A stretch of 64,000 nt of DNA from Flavobacterium fryxellicola. GTDB taxonomy: Bacteria; Bacteroidota; Bacteroidia; Flavobacteriales; Flavobacteriaceae. Position 1 is the stretch's first letter; each line of letters starts with the position of its first letter. The notes under the pieces were generated by a model. It made no database searches, had not been told where the DNA came from, and saw only the letters and a list, made by a program, of their open reading frames with translations. Shown piece after piece: positions 41,926 through 50,516 of the stretch. Position numbers and translations under genes: made by a program. The stretch is taken from assembly GCF_900143245.1 (NCBI RefSeq), contig NZ_FRDK01000003.1, positions 186,001 through 250,000 of the forward strand, in the 5' to 3' direction.

Positions 41926-41952
41926 TTTGTCGCACTAAACTTTGTAACTTTG
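41926..41952 (+). promoter_or_regulatory. Candidate promoter of dnaG
   Basis: TTTG (41926-41929), a 15-bp spacer (slightly short) and TAACTTTG (41945-41952), 19 bp before the TTG start. The 298-bp gap upstream also has a 12-bp direct repeat CGGAAATCAATT at 41715 and 41788. Confidence 0.5.
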
Positions 41953-41971
41953 AATTTCCAAAATAAAAAAA

Positions 41972-43948
41972 TTGATTTCAAAAGCTACCATAGATACTGT
42001 TTTCGAAACCGCTCGAGTAGAGGAGGTTATCAGTGATTTCGTAAATTTAAAACGAGCAGGGTCTAACTTTAAAGGATTGAGTCCCTTCTCTGAAGAGCGT
42101 TCTCCATCGTTTATGGTTTCACCGGCCAAAGGAATTTGGAAGGATTTCAGCTCAGGAAAAGGGGGCAACTCAGTGGCTTTCTTGATGGAGCACGAAAAGT
42201 TTACTTATCCAGAAGCGATTCGCTATTTAGCCAAAAAGTACAATATTGAAATTGAAGAAACGGAGCAAACGGATGAAGAGAAAGCCAATACTGATGTCCG
42301 AGAAAGCATGTATTTGGTCTCGGAATTTGCAAAAACCTACTTTCATAATACGCTTTTAAACTCGGAGGAAGGCAAGGCGATCGGATATTCTTATTTTAAA
42401 GAGCGAGGGTTTACCAATGAAATAATAAGGAAATTTAGTTTAGGTTATTCACCCGAAGCTTGGGATGCTTTTACAAAGGAAGCGCTTGGTAAAGGCTATC
42501 AACTAGAATTTCTGGAAAGTACAGGTTTGACAATTCCACGAGAAGACAGACCATTTGATCGTTTCAAAGGACGCGTGATGTTTCCTATCCAAAGTATGTC
42601 AGGTAGAGTGCTGGGTTTTGGAGGAAGGATTCTTACCAACGATAAAAAAGCAGCAAAGTACTTAAATTCGCCGGAAAGTGATATTTACCACAAAAGTAAA
42701 GTGCTTTATGGGATTTATCAAGCCAAGCAATCTATTGCCAAACTGAATAATTGTTATCTAGTAGAAGGATATACCGATGTAATTCAGTTTAACCAAGCGG
42801 GAATTGAGAATGTCGTTGCTTCTTCTGGTACAGCATTAACACCCGACCAAATCCGATTAGTAAACCGATTAACAAAAAATATCACCGTGCTTTTTGATGG
42901 CGATGCAGCAGGATTACGTGCTTCTATCCGTGGAATAGATTTGATTTTAGAAGAAGGAATGAACGTAAAAGTATGTACTTTTCCTGATGGAGAAGATCCA
43001 GATAGTTTTGCCAAGAAAACATCCTACGAGGATTTAATTTTATATTTAGAGAATAATGCCAAAGATTTTATTCAGTTCAAAGCATCCCTTTTGATGAATG
43101 AAGCTAAAAATGACCCTATCAAAAAAGCTGATTTGATTCGGGATATGGTTGTTAGTATTTCGAAAATTCCAGATAGAATCCAGAGAGAAATTTACATTCA
43201 GGAGTGTTCTAGGATAATGGATATTTCAGAACAAGTTTTGCAAAGTACTTTAGCGCAATTAGTCCAAAAAGAGGTTCATGAAGTGGACAAAAAGCAAAAA
43301 CAAGTTCAAAAGGCGTTTGACTTTGTGAAAAATGAAAGTACAAATCCAGCAGATAAAGTGGATTCTCTTTATCTATTTGAACGGGAGATTATCAAAGTTC
43401 TTTTGTTATACGGAAACAAGACAGAGAATTTTGAAGAAGTATTGATGAAGACCAATGAAGAAGGAGAAATCATAGAAGTTTCTGAGATGAAAGAATTAAA
43501 GATTTTTCAAAAAATATATTTAAGTTTACAAGAAGATGAAGTAGAGTTTGCAAGTCAAATATTCAAGGAAATTTATGGTGATTTAATTAATTATTACCTT
43601 CAAAACGAAGATTCTGGTGTGGAAAAATATATAAGTCATTTGCAAGCGGGTGTTCCTCAAGAGGTAACAAGTATTATGATGGAGGATGAGAAATACGTAT
43701 TGCACGACTGGATTGGTCAGAATATATTTCCAAAAACCAAAGAAGAAACACTAAATCAGAGTATTTCGGATACGTTGTTTACTCTCAGATGGTTTTTACT
43801 CAGTGAGATTATAGAAGATTTAAAAAACGCGGTGTCAAATGAACCAGATTCAGATAATATGGAATCCTTGACCATGGTGATGAATTATATAGAACTAAGA
43901 GGGAAGTTTTCAAAGAAATTGGGAAGAGTCGTAGTCCGCTACCATTGA
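41972..43948 (+). CDS. dnaG: DNA primase lacking N-terminal zinc ligands
   Basis: Makes RNA primers for replication. 658 residues from a TTG start at 41972; the N-terminus ISKATIDTVFETARVEEVI fits the family. The N-terminal zinc-binding domain is present by fold (GLSPFSEERSPSFMVSP, KDFSSGKGGNSVAFLM), but all four usual ligands are replaced: S37, S40, D58 and S61 instead of Cys, His, Cys, Cys. The catalytic TOPRIM domain is normal (YLVEGYTDVI, VLFDGDAAGLRA, EGMNVKVCTFPDGEDPDS). The C-terminal ~200 residues would contact the DnaB helicase. Monocistronic, with a strong terminator at 43993. Confidence 0.96.
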   Translation: MISKATIDTVFETARVEEVISDFVNLKRAGSNFKGLSPFSEERSPSFMVSPAKGIWKDFSSGKGGNSVAFLMEHEKFTYPEAIRYLAKKYNIEIEETEQTDEEKANTDVRESMYLVSEFAKTYFHNTLLNSEEGKAIGYSYFKERGFTNEIIRKFSLGYSPEAWDAFTKEALGKGYQLEFLESTGLTIPREDRPFDRFKGRVMFPIQSMSGRVLGFGGRILTNDKKAAKYLNSPESDIYHKSKVLYGIYQAKQSIAKLNNCYLVEGYTDVIQFNQAGIENVVASSGTALTPDQIRLVNRLTKNITVLFDGDAAGLRASIRGIDLILEEGMNVKVCTFPDGEDPDSFAKKTSYEDLILYLENNAKDFIQFKASLLMNEAKNDPIKKADLIRDMVVSISKIPDRIQREIYIQECSRIMDISEQVLQSTLAQLVQKEVHEVDKKQKQVQKAFDFVKNESTNPADKVDSLYLFEREIIKVLLLYGNKTENFEEVLMKTNEEGEIIEVSEMKELKIFQKIYLSLQEDEVEFASQIFKEIYGDLINYYLQNEDSGVEKYISHLQAGVPQEVTSIMMEDEKYVLHDWIGQNIFPKTKEETLNQSISDTLFTLRWFLLSEIIEDLKNAVSNEPDSDNMESLTMVMNYIELRGKFSKKLGRVVVRYH

Positions 43949-43992
43949 AAAACAGACAATTTAAAGTTTTTATCAAATAGGTAAGAATAAAG

Positions 43993-44037
43993 AAAGCGCT
44001 GTAACATCTGAATCAAATTCGGATGTTACAGCGCTTT
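43993..44037. terminator. Strong bidirectional terminator
   Basis: A stem of about 20 bp (AAGCGCTGTAACATC paired with GATGTTACAGCGCTT, extended by five more pairs including one G-U) and a very short loop; T-rich downstream on the plus strand and A-rich upstream, serving both dnaG and the convergent LuxR-type regulator. Confidence 0.88.
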
Positions 44038-44097
44038 TGGTAATGCGTATTCCTTTTTTAGTTAAAAAAAAACAGGAAGAGTATCCTTTAGCTAGTG

Positions 44098-44727
44098 CTA
44101 AACAATCTCTAATTTTTTTGCTTTTTCTACTAAGTCTACTAAATTGGTAACGTTTAGTTTTGTAAGCAATCGCAATTTGTACGTACTGATCGTTTTTTCG
44201 TTGAGTCCTAAAATTTCAGCAATTTCATGATTCTTTTTTCCTCCACTTAAATAACGTAATACTTCCACTTCTCGATTGGACAGCTTACGATACAAACGCT
44301 CACTCTTGCTTTGTTTAGCAATCAACGCTAAGTTTTTCTTCACGGTTTCGTTCATTATGATCTTACCTTGGTAGACTTTAATAATAGAAATACCTAAAGT
44401 TTCTAACTTTTCTGATTTATGCACAAAGCCAGATACTCCAGCTTTTATGGCATTTGGCGCATAAATTTGTTCAGAAAGACCACTGAAGATAATAATTTTT
44501 GTTTTTGGAAAATTTTTCAAGACCGCTTTAACCTCAAAAATACTGGAAAGACCTTCCAGCTCCAAATCTAATACTAATACATCAATGTCTTTTGTTTGAA
44601 GGATATCCCTCACCATCAAGAAATTGCCCACGTTGGCAACTATTGAGATGTCTGCATTATCTTTAAAGTAAGATTTTACTCCAAAATGCACAACAGGGAA
44701 ATTATCGGCTATACATACTTTAATCAT
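44098..44727 (-). CDS. LuxR/NarL-type response regulator
   Basis: 209 residues: receiver domain (about 1-120; D8/D54 with phospho-acceptor D54 in LVLDLELEG, K in FVHKSEK) and a C-terminal HTH of the LuxR/FixJ class (about 145-205) with SNREVEVLRYLSGGKKNHEI and LNEKTISTYKLRLLTKL. It binds DNA after phosphorylation. No cognate kinase is adjacent; the nearest kinase is the PAS kinase upstream beyond dnaG. Confidence 0.94.
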   Translation of the reverse strand: MIKVCIADNFPVVHFGVKSYFKDNADISIVANVGNFLMVRDILQTKDIDVLVLDLELEGLSSIFEVKAVLKNFPKTKIIIFSGLSEQIYAPNAIKAGVSGFVHKSEKLETLGISIIKVYQGKIIMNETVKKNLALIAKQSKSERLYRKLSNREVEVLRYLSGGKKNHEIAEILGLNEKTISTYKLRLLTKLNVTNLVDLVEKAKKLEIV

Positions 44728-44827
44728 AATTTTTAATTTTTAGAATTGTTTTTAATTGTAATTGGAGCTGTAAAATTAATAAATAAATTCTGTAATTAAT
44801 TGTAAATCAATATAAAATATGATTTCT

Positions 44828-45628
44828 TTACTCTTTTATCACAAAACAAACCGGAATTGGTGTCATTTTATGTTGATTAATGGTGTTTAATCGTTTGTAA
44901 ATTTCGAAAACAATTTTTTCTCTTCCTGAAAAGTCATCCTTATTTTTTCTAGCTTCATCCTGCGTCATTGCCCATTCTAGCTCATCATAACTAGCTCCTA
45001 ATTGATCTTCATCTGTCCTGTCATCACCAAATAGGCCATCTGTTGGGGAGGCTTCTAATATGGATTCTGGTATTTTTAAAAAACGGCCTAATAAATAGAC
45101 CTCGGATTTCATTAAATCGGCAATTGGACTCAAATCCACTCCGCCATCTCCATATTTTGTATAGAAACCAACTCCAAAATCTTCTACTTTATTACCGGTT
45201 CCGGCAACCAATAAGCCATGAATTCCAGCAAAGTAATATAAAGTGGTCATTCGTAATCGTGCGCGAGTATTGGCTAGTGCTAAGGATACTTTGGCTTCAT
45301 TTGAATCGCCAGGAACTGCTGATTGGAAGGTGTCAAAAACACGGGTTAAGTCCGCTTCAATACTAGTAACATTAGGGAATCGTTGCTTTAACTGTTCAAT
45401 ATGTTCTCGTCCTCTAGTGACATGACTTGCTGCTTGATGGATTGGCATTTCTACGCATAAAACCTGCAATCCTGTTTGAGCGCACAAGGTTGAGGTAACG
45501 GCTGAATCTACTCCACCTGATATGCCTATAACAAATCCATTTACCTTTGCATTCTCAGCATAACTTTTCAGCCAGTTTACAATTTGGATATTCACTTTTT
45601 CAACTTGAATTGTACTTTTTTTAGTCAT
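44828..45628 (-). CDS. nadE: NAD(+) synthase, ammonia-dependent type
   Basis: Last step of NAD synthesis: amidation of nicotinate adenine dinucleotide with ATP. 266 residues, matching the short form without a glutaminase domain. The PP-loop is GISGGVDSAVTS (about 38-49); the downstream KVEDFGVGFYTKYGDGGVDL block and SPTDGLFGDDRTDEDQLG fit the family. Cytosolic. It is divergent from gldB; no TAnnTTTG was found for nadE itself. Confidence 0.97.
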   Translation of the reverse strand: MTKKSTIQVEKVNIQIVNWLKSYAENAKVNGFVIGISGGVDSAVTSTLCAQTGLQVLCVEMPIHQAASHVTRGREHIEQLKQRFPNVTSIEADLTRVFDTFQSAVPGDSNEAKVSLALANTRARLRMTTLYYFAGIHGLLVAGTGNKVEDFGVGFYTKYGDGGVDLSPIADLMKSEVYLLGRFLKIPESILEASPTDGLFGDDRTDEDQLGASYDELEWAMTQDEARKNKDDFSGREKIVFEIYKRLNTINQHKMTPIPVCFVIKE

Positions 45629-45657
45629 AATAGTTTACGTTTTAAAAAGCAGGAATG

Positions 45658-45665
45658 TATATTTG
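45658..45665 (+). promoter_or_regulatory. -7 element for gldBC
   Basis: TATATTTG, 63 bp upstream of the gldB ATG, within the nadE-gldB divergent region. -33 not evident. Confidence 0.5.
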
Positions 45666-45728
45666 CAAAATAGTTGTCTTGTGCTTTCGTTTCCCAGGAT
45701 TCTTTGGGAACAAATTTAATTAATATAT

Positions 45729-46685
45729 ATGAAAAAATATCTGTTTCTTGTAGTCTTTTGCCTCTTCGTTTTGTCTTGTGACAAGAAAAGTAAAGTTGAA
45801 AGTGCTGTAATTGCCATTCCTATGGAAGTGAAGGTAGTACGTTTTGACAAAATATTTTTTGAAACACCACCACAGAATTTAGAAAAAGTAAAAAAAGAAT
45901 TTCCGTTTTTCTTTCCTTTAGGAAATGACAACAGTGTTTGGTTAAATAAAATGCAAGATCCTATTTGGAGAGAATTGTATACCGAAGTTCAAAAAAAGTA
46001 TGCTGATTTTAAACCCGTGAAAGAAGAATTAGAAACGCTTTTTAAACATATTAAATACTATTTTCCACAAACCAAAACGCCCAAAATAATTACTATAATC
46101 TCTGAAATGGATTATAAAAATAAAGCTATCTATGCGGACAGTCTTGTCATCGTATCCCTTGAATTGTATTTAGGGAAGGATCACAAGTTTTATCAGTTTC
46201 CAAATTATTTAAAACAAAATTTTGAGCAAAGGCAGATTGCGCCAGATGTAGTTTCAAGTTTTGCTGGCCGTAAAATTGCGCCAATACTAGAGAAGGATTT
46301 ATTAAGTCAGATGATTTATCACGGAAAGCAATTGTATTTAAAGGATTTATTATTGCCTACTTATTCAGATGCCGAAAAAATGGGATATACTCCTGAACAA
46401 ATAGTTTGGTGTCAGGAAAATGAAAGTTACATGTGGCGTTATTTTATTGAAAAAGAAATGCTTTATAGCAGTGATCAAAAATTAGTCCCTAGATTTATAA
46501 ATCCAGCGCCATTTTCTAAATTTTATTTGGAAATTGATAATGATTCACCAGGACAAGTTGGTGCATGGTTAGGTTGGCAGATCGTGCGATCCTATGCAAA
46601 AAATAATGATCTGCCTATTGCGGATTTGTTGAAAACAAATGCGAAAGAAATTTTTATTAAATCAAAATACAAACCCAAGAAATAA
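45729..46685 (+). CDS. gldB: Gliding motility lipoprotein GldB
   Basis: 318 residues with a lipoprotein signal (FVLSC, lipid-modified C17). The body carries GldB features I recognise: VKVVRFDKIFFETPP, KYYFPQTKTPKIIT and a C-terminal block (NDSPGQVGAWLGWQIVRSYA). In Flavobacterium johnsoniae GldB is needed for gliding and for type IX secretion-linked surface motility; its exact biochemical role is not known. The stop overlaps the gldC ATG by 1 bp, the conserved gldB-gldC arrangement. Confidence 0.95.
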   Translation: MKKYLFLVVFCLFVLSCDKKSKVESAVIAIPMEVKVVRFDKIFFETPPQNLEKVKKEFPFFFPLGNDNSVWLNKMQDPIWRELYTEVQKKYADFKPVKEELETLFKHIKYYFPQTKTPKIITIISEMDYKNKAIYADSLVIVSLELYLGKDHKFYQFPNYLKQNFEQRQIAPDVVSSFAGRKIAPILEKDLLSQMIYHGKQLYLKDLLLPTYSDAEKMGYTPEQIVWCQENESYMWRYFIEKEMLYSSDQKLVPRFINPAPFSKFYLEIDNDSPGQVGAWLGWQIVRSYAKNNDLPIADLLKTNAKEIFIKSKYKPKK

Positions 46686-47023
46686 TGTCAAATAAAAACA
46701 CATCAGAAATTAAGTTTCTAGTCGAATTAGATGAAAATCGTGTTCCAGAAAAATTAATGTGGTCTGCAAAAGATGGAGGAGTCGAGTTAGAGGAGGCAAA
46801 AGCAATTATGTTGTCTGTTTGGGACAGCAAAGCAAAAGAAAGTATGCGGATTGATTTATGGACAAAAGATATGCCAGTCGACGAAATGAAAATTTTCTTT
46901 CACCAGACTTTAGTAGCGATGTCGGAAACATTTAAACGGGCTACAGATGATGAAAAGATGGCGGATACAATGAAAGATTTCTGCGAATATTTTGCTGAGA
47001 AATTGGACCTAAAAAAGCAGTAA
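46685..47023 (+). CDS. gldC: Gliding motility protein GldC
   Basis: 112 residues, soluble, no signal peptide. Its sequence (EIKFLVELDENRVPEKLMWS, AIMLSVWDSKAKESMRIDLW) and its place directly after gldB identify it. In F. johnsoniae GldC is not strictly essential but improves gliding. Translationally coupled to gldB (TAATG). Transcription likely ends at the hairpin at 47192. Confidence 0.95.
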   Translation: MSNKNTSEIKFLVELDENRVPEKLMWSAKDGGVELEEAKAIMLSVWDSKAKESMRIDLWTKDMPVDEMKIFFHQTLVAMSETFKRATDDEKMADTMKDFCEYFAEKLDLKKQ

Positions 47024-47191
47024 TGTAGTATGCTTCGGTGCTAATAGTTGGAGGAGAAATTCGACCTCGATTAGGAATTAGTTGATTTTATCTGCATTTC
47101 AATTTTTCTGCACGGTCAAAAAATAGTCGGAACAGATATCAAAAAAAACGGAGTCGAATTTTAGTAGTTATGTTAAGGGTGGTACTAAAGC

Positions 47192-47229
47192 AAAAATCCC
47201 AAAACTAAATTAAGTTTTGGGATTTTTTT
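47192..47229. terminator. Bidirectional terminator between gldC and yihA
   Basis: Perfect 15-bp stem AAAAATCCCAAAACT / AGTTTTGGGATTTTT, 6-nt loop, T run on the plus side and A run on the other. The 229-bp gap before yihA also has AAATTCGAC (47058) inverted at 47153 but no gene. Confidence 0.9.
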
Positions 47230-47252
47230 ATTTTATGAAAAGTAGCCTATTT

Positions 47253-47873
47253 CTAAAACTGAGCATTGTTTTTGAAGACCTCTTGATTTACTTCGTCTAT
47301 ATAACTCAATAATTCTTCCTTCCCAGTAGATTCTGTCGCTGAGGTTACAAAATAATGCGGCATTTCGGCCCAGTTGTTAGCAAACATTTTCTTTTTGTAA
47401 GCGGCAACATGAGAATCAATTTTTACCTTACTGATCTTATCTGCCTTGGTAAAAACAATACAAAAAGGAATTTCGCTTTCCCCCATGTACGACATGAATT
47501 CGATGTCTATCGTTTGTGCTTCATGACGGATGTCTATCAACACAAAAGCACAAACTAATTGCTCTCTCGTTTCAAAATAATCCGTAATAAATTCTTGGAA
47601 AATGGATTTTGTTTTTTTGGAAACTTTAGCATAACCATAACCTGGTAAATCCACTAGAAACCAATTATTATTAATCAAAAAATGATTAATCAATTGAGTT
47701 TTTCCGGGTCTTCCAGACGTTTTTGCTAATTTTTTCTGATTTGTTATCATGTTGATCAAAGAGGATTTTCCAACATTTGATCTGCCTATAAAAGCATATT
47801 CCGGCAAAAAGTCTTTTGGACATTTGCTTACATCGGAGTTGCTGATAACAAATTCGGCGGTATTAATTTTCAT
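47253..47873 (-). CDS. yihA: Ribosome biogenesis GTPase YihA/YsxC (EngB)
   Basis: 206 residues. G1 is GRSNVGKSS (30-38), G3 is DLPGYGYAK, G4 is FTKADKIS and G5 SATEST, as expected. The protein acts in late assembly of the 50S subunit and is essential in model bacteria. It is 31 bp downstream of the hydrolase gene stop-to-start on the same strand, so the two may be co-transcribed. Confidence 0.97.
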   Translation of the reverse strand: MKINTAEFVISNSDVSKCPKDFLPEYAFIGRSNVGKSSLINMITNQKKLAKTSGRPGKTQLINHFLINNNWFLVDLPGYGYAKVSKKTKSIFQEFITDYFETREQLVCAFVLIDIRHEAQTIDIEFMSYMGESEIPFCIVFTKADKISKVKIDSHVAAYKKKMFANNWAEMPHYFVTSATESTGKEELLSYIDEVNQEVFKNNAQF

Positions 47874-47904
47874 TTTTTCAGGGTATAAGATTCTCCTTCT
47901 ACGT

Positions 47905-48678
47905 TTAGTGTACTGCTAAATGAGTATGGGTTAACCAATCTTCTAGTAAGCGATTAAATTCATCGGGATGTTCCATCATAGCGGCATGACCGCATTTGTC
48001 AATCCAATACAAAGCCGAATTAGGTAATAATTTATGAAATTCTTCAGCAACATCTGGCGGGGTAACTTTATCATTTTTTCCCCAGATAATGCAAGTTTGA
48101 ACATGCATTTTTGGCAAATCTTTGGCCATGTTATGACGAATAGCACTTTTGGCAATCGTCAATGTTTTTATTAGTTTTATACGGTCATTTACAGATTCAT
48201 ACACTTCATCAATAAGTTCTTTAGTAGCTACTTTGGGATCGTAGAACACATCCTCAGCTTTTTTCTTAATGTACTCGTAGTCCCCTCTTTTGGGATAACT
48301 GTCTCCCATAGCGCTTTCGTAAAGTCCAGAACTACCAGTTATTACTAGTCCAGCTACTTTTTCAGGATACATTTTAGTATGGTATAATGCAATGTGGCCT
48401 CCCAAGGAGTTTCCTAAAAGGATCACGCGTTCTAAACCTTTGAAAGTGATGAAATCCTTAACATATTTTGCAAAACTTTTTACATTCGTTTTCAAAATAT
48501 TTTGCGTGTATATAGGTAAATCTGGAATGATTATTTTGTATCCTCTTGTGGAAAAGTAATTGGCCACAGCGTCAAAATTGCTGAGTCCTCCCATCAGTCC
48601 ATGCAAGATCACAATTGGAGTTCCTTCGCCAGCTTCATAATAGCTGTATCTACCTTCTTTTTTATAGTGTTTTTCCAT
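47905..48678 (-). CDS. Alpha/beta hydrolase
   Basis: 257 residues from the ATG at 48676-48678. A longer frame reaches 48804, but a -7 element at 48708-48715 lies between the two possible starts, and the extra N-terminal residues look like translated spacer. The fold is an alpha/beta hydrolase: oxyanion HGLMGG, nucleophile elbow GNSLGGH (catalytic Ser), acid in WGKNDKVTPP and histidine in CGHAAMMEHP. Substrate unknown; cytosolic ester or C-C hydrolase. Confidence 0.92.
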   Translation of the reverse strand: MEKHYKKEGRYSYYEAGEGTPIVILHGLMGGLSNFDAVANYFSTRGYKIIIPDLPIYTQNILKTNVKSFAKYVKDFITFKGLERVILLGNSLGGHIALYHTKMYPEKVAGLVITGSSGLYESAMGDSYPKRGDYEYIKKKAEDVFYDPKVATKELIDEVYESVNDRIKLIKTLTIAKSAIRHNMAKDLPKMHVQTCIIWGKNDKVTPPDVAEEFHKLLPNSALYWIDKCGHAAMMEHPDEFNRLLEDWLTHTHLAVH

Positions 48679-48707
48679 TTTTTGTGAAACCGGATTTTCA
48701 ATTTTGA

Positions 48708-48715
48708 CAAATATA
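48708..48715 (-). promoter_or_regulatory. -7 element for alpha/beta hydrolase gene
   Basis: TATATTTG on the minus strand, 29 bp upstream of the start at 48678. No -33 TTG in the ideal window. The rest of the 380-bp gap to mraZ is AT-rich without a gene, up to the MraZ boxes. Confidence 0.5.
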
Positions 48716-48968
48716 GGATTTAATAAATAAAAATGAATTTTTACAACAATTTTTAATTGTAAAATTATCGAGATAGCTCCTCTATTTGATACTTTTTTTT
48801 TCAATTTTAGTCTTCGTTTTATTCTTTTTAAGTGGCCCTCATAGCATTTAAAAACGATAATTCATTGTGTTTTTAATGTCTATTTTTTATAACATTATGT
48901 TTCTTACAAATAAGGCAAAGGGAGGCTAATCTTTTGACAGTCTATAAATTAAGGGTTTTTGTCCTAAA

Positions 48969-49013
48969 GTGGTTAAACTTATTAACAAAGTGGTATATAG
49001 TGGTAAATTGTGG
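48969..49013 (+). promoter_or_regulatory. Candidate MraZ operator (GTGG boxes)
   Basis: Four GTGG boxes in direct orientation at 48969, 48990, 49000 and 49010, i.e. steps of 21, 10 and 10 bp, each followed by T and A/T-rich bases (AAAGTGGT twice). MraZ of E. coli binds TGGGN direct repeats with 10-bp periodicity and Mollicute MraZ binds AAAGTGG-type repeats, and both repress mraZ. The boxes end 12 bp before the -7 element, so binding would block transcription of the dcw cluster. Confidence 0.7.
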
Positions 49014-49025
49014 TAATATTTTTTA

Positions 49026-49033
49026 TATTTTTG
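49026..49033 (+). promoter_or_regulatory. -7 element of the mraZ/dcw promoter
   Basis: TATTTTTG, matching TAnnTTTG, with a TTG at 49008-49010 as a possible -33 (15-bp spacer, slightly short) that overlaps the last MraZ box. It lies 25 bp before the TTG start of mraZ. Confidence 0.55.
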
Positions 49034-49058
49034 CTCTATATCATTTAATACTTTTTTC

Positions 49059-49532
49059 TTGGATACAATTGTCGGAACATATGAATGTAAAGTCGATGCT
49101 AAAGGAAGGCTGCTTATGCCAGCGCCCTTAAAAAAGCAGTTGGCTACTTCACTTCAAAACGGATTCGTTTTGAAGCGTTCCGTTTTTCAGCCTTGTTTGG
49201 AGTTGTATCCCATGAAAGAATGGGATTTAATGATGCAAAAAATCAATAAACTCAATCGATTTGTAAAGAAAAACAATGACTTCATTCGCAGGTTTACCGC
49301 TGGTGTTAAAGTAGTTGAGATTGATGCTTTAGGGCGGTTGTTAGTTCCTAAAGATTTGGTGGCTTATTCATGTATTGCAAAAGAGGTAGTTTTCTCTTCA
49401 GCTGTAAATATTGTAGAAATCTGGGATAAAGATTTGTATGAAAAATCAATAAGCGGCGATGATGTAGATTTTGCGGATTTGGCCGAGGAAGTAATGGGAA
49501 ATATAAATGACGACGACAATGGAATATCATAA
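49059..49532 (+). CDS. mraZ: Transcriptional regulator MraZ
   Basis: 157 residues from a TTG start at 49059; no in-frame ATG exists upstream and the N-terminus DTIVGTYECKVDAKGRLLMP aligns with the family from its first residue. Two MraZ/AbrB-like repeats are seen, each with the DxxxR motif: DAKGRLLMP (about 12-20) and DALGRLLVP (about 88-96). The ring-shaped multimer binds repeats ahead of its own gene and represses division/cell-wall genes. First gene of the dcw cluster; its end overlaps rsmH by 26 bp. Confidence 0.96.
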   Translation: MDTIVGTYECKVDAKGRLLMPAPLKKQLATSLQNGFVLKRSVFQPCLELYPMKEWDLMMQKINKLNRFVKKNNDFIRRFTAGVKVVEIDALGRLLVPKDLVAYSCIAKEVVFSSAVNIVEIWDKDLYEKSISGDDVDFADLAEEVMGNINDDDNGIS

Positions 49533-50415
49533 TCCGGTTTTGCTTCAAGCATCAGTAGATGGCCTAAATATCAAGCCTGATGGCATTTATGTAGATGTGA
49601 CTTTTGGTGGAGGTGGACATTCAAAAGAGATTTTGAAGAGACTCGGTCCAAACGGAAAATTATTTGCTTTTGATCAGGATGAAGATGCTCTGGCAAATGC
49701 TCTAACTGATGAAAGATTTACGTTGATCAATGAAAATTTTAGATTTATAAAACGGTTTTTACGCTTTTATGGAGTAAAAAGTGTGGATGGAATTTTAGCA
49801 GATTTAGGGGTTTCTTCCCATCAATTTGATGTTGCAGAGCGGGGTTTTTCTACTCGCTTTGATGCCGATTTAGATATGAGAATGAGTCAGAAAAATGATT
49901 TGAATGCGTATAGAGTGGTCAATGAATATGATGAGGCTAGTTTAAAAAGAGTGTTCTTGGATTATGGTGAATTGAAAAACGCACCCGTTTTAGCCAGAAC
50001 AATTATAGAAGCTAGGGAGCAAGATCCAATCAAGACAACGGATGCACTGAAAGAGGTTTTAGCGCGTTTTTTACCAGAGAGAGTCAGAAATAAAATATTA
50101 GCTCAGATATATCAGGCCATTCGAATAGAAGTAAATCAGGAGATGGATGTTTTGAAAGAGTTTTTGGAACAGTCACTGGAAATTTTAAATTCAAATGGAA
50201 GGTTAAGCGTGATCTCTTACCATTCGTTAGAAGACAGATTGGTGAAGCGATTTGTGAAAAACGGCATGTTTGAAGGAGAACCAGAGCGTGACTTTTTTGG
50301 TAATTTTTCGGTTCCGTTCAAAACAGTTGGAAAATTAATCGTCCCCGATCACGCCGAGATCAAAGAAAATAACAGAGCGAGAAGTGCAAAATTACGGATC
50401 GCTGAAAAGAGGTAA
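49507..50415 (+). CDS. rsmH: 16S rRNA (cytosine-1402 N4)-methyltransferase
   Basis: 302 residues. SAM-binding VDVTFGGGGHSKEIL, DQDEDAL and the family block ADLGVSSHQFDVAERGFST with RFDADLDMRM are all present, as is ISYHSLEDR near the C-terminus. It methylates C1402 of 16S rRNA at N4. The start at 49507 overlaps mraZ; an ATG at 49519 is possible. mraZ-rsmH is the conserved opening of the dcw cluster. Confidence 0.97.
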   Translation: MTTTMEYHNPVLLQASVDGLNIKPDGIYVDVTFGGGGHSKEILKRLGPNGKLFAFDQDEDALANALTDERFTLINENFRFIKRFLRFYGVKSVDGILADLGVSSHQFDVAERGFSTRFDADLDMRMSQKNDLNAYRVVNEYDEASLKRVFLDYGELKNAPVLARTIIEAREQDPIKTTDALKEVLARFLPERVRNKILAQIYQAIRIEVNQEMDVLKEFLEQSLEILNSNGRLSVISYHSLEDRLVKRFVKNGMFEGEPERDFFGNFSVPFKTVGKLIVPDHAEIKENNRARSAKLRIAEKR

Positions 50416-50482
50416 TTCTAAACTTGCGAGGTGGAAAGCAATCTAAAATAGTAACAATAAAATATACCCAATTGCAGATCTT

Positions 50483-50497
50483 CTCTCCTTTAGAGAG
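50483..50497 (+). other. Small hairpin in rsmH-ftsL spacer
   Basis: CTCTC-CTTTA-GAGAG followed by GGGTTGGG, 20 bp before the ftsL-like start. This C/T-G/A rich motif looks like a short intergenic repeat unit rather than a terminator (no T run). Confidence 0.4.
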
Positions 50498-50516
50498 GGG
50501 TTGGGAATGATTAAAA

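Noticed and set aside
47024..47190. Small gene or RNA in the gldC-yihA spacer
   Set aside because: An inverted AAATTCGAC pair is present but 86 bp apart, and no frame of convincing composition exists.
48679..48804. Upstream extension of the alpha/beta hydrolase gene to 48804
   Set aside because: A TATATTTG promoter element lies inside the extension, and the residues look like translated spacer.
48934..49131. 65-codon plus-strand frame upstream of mraZ
   Set aside because: It runs through the MraZ boxes and promoter and is out of frame with mraZ; the conserved MraZ sequence starts at the TTG at 49059.
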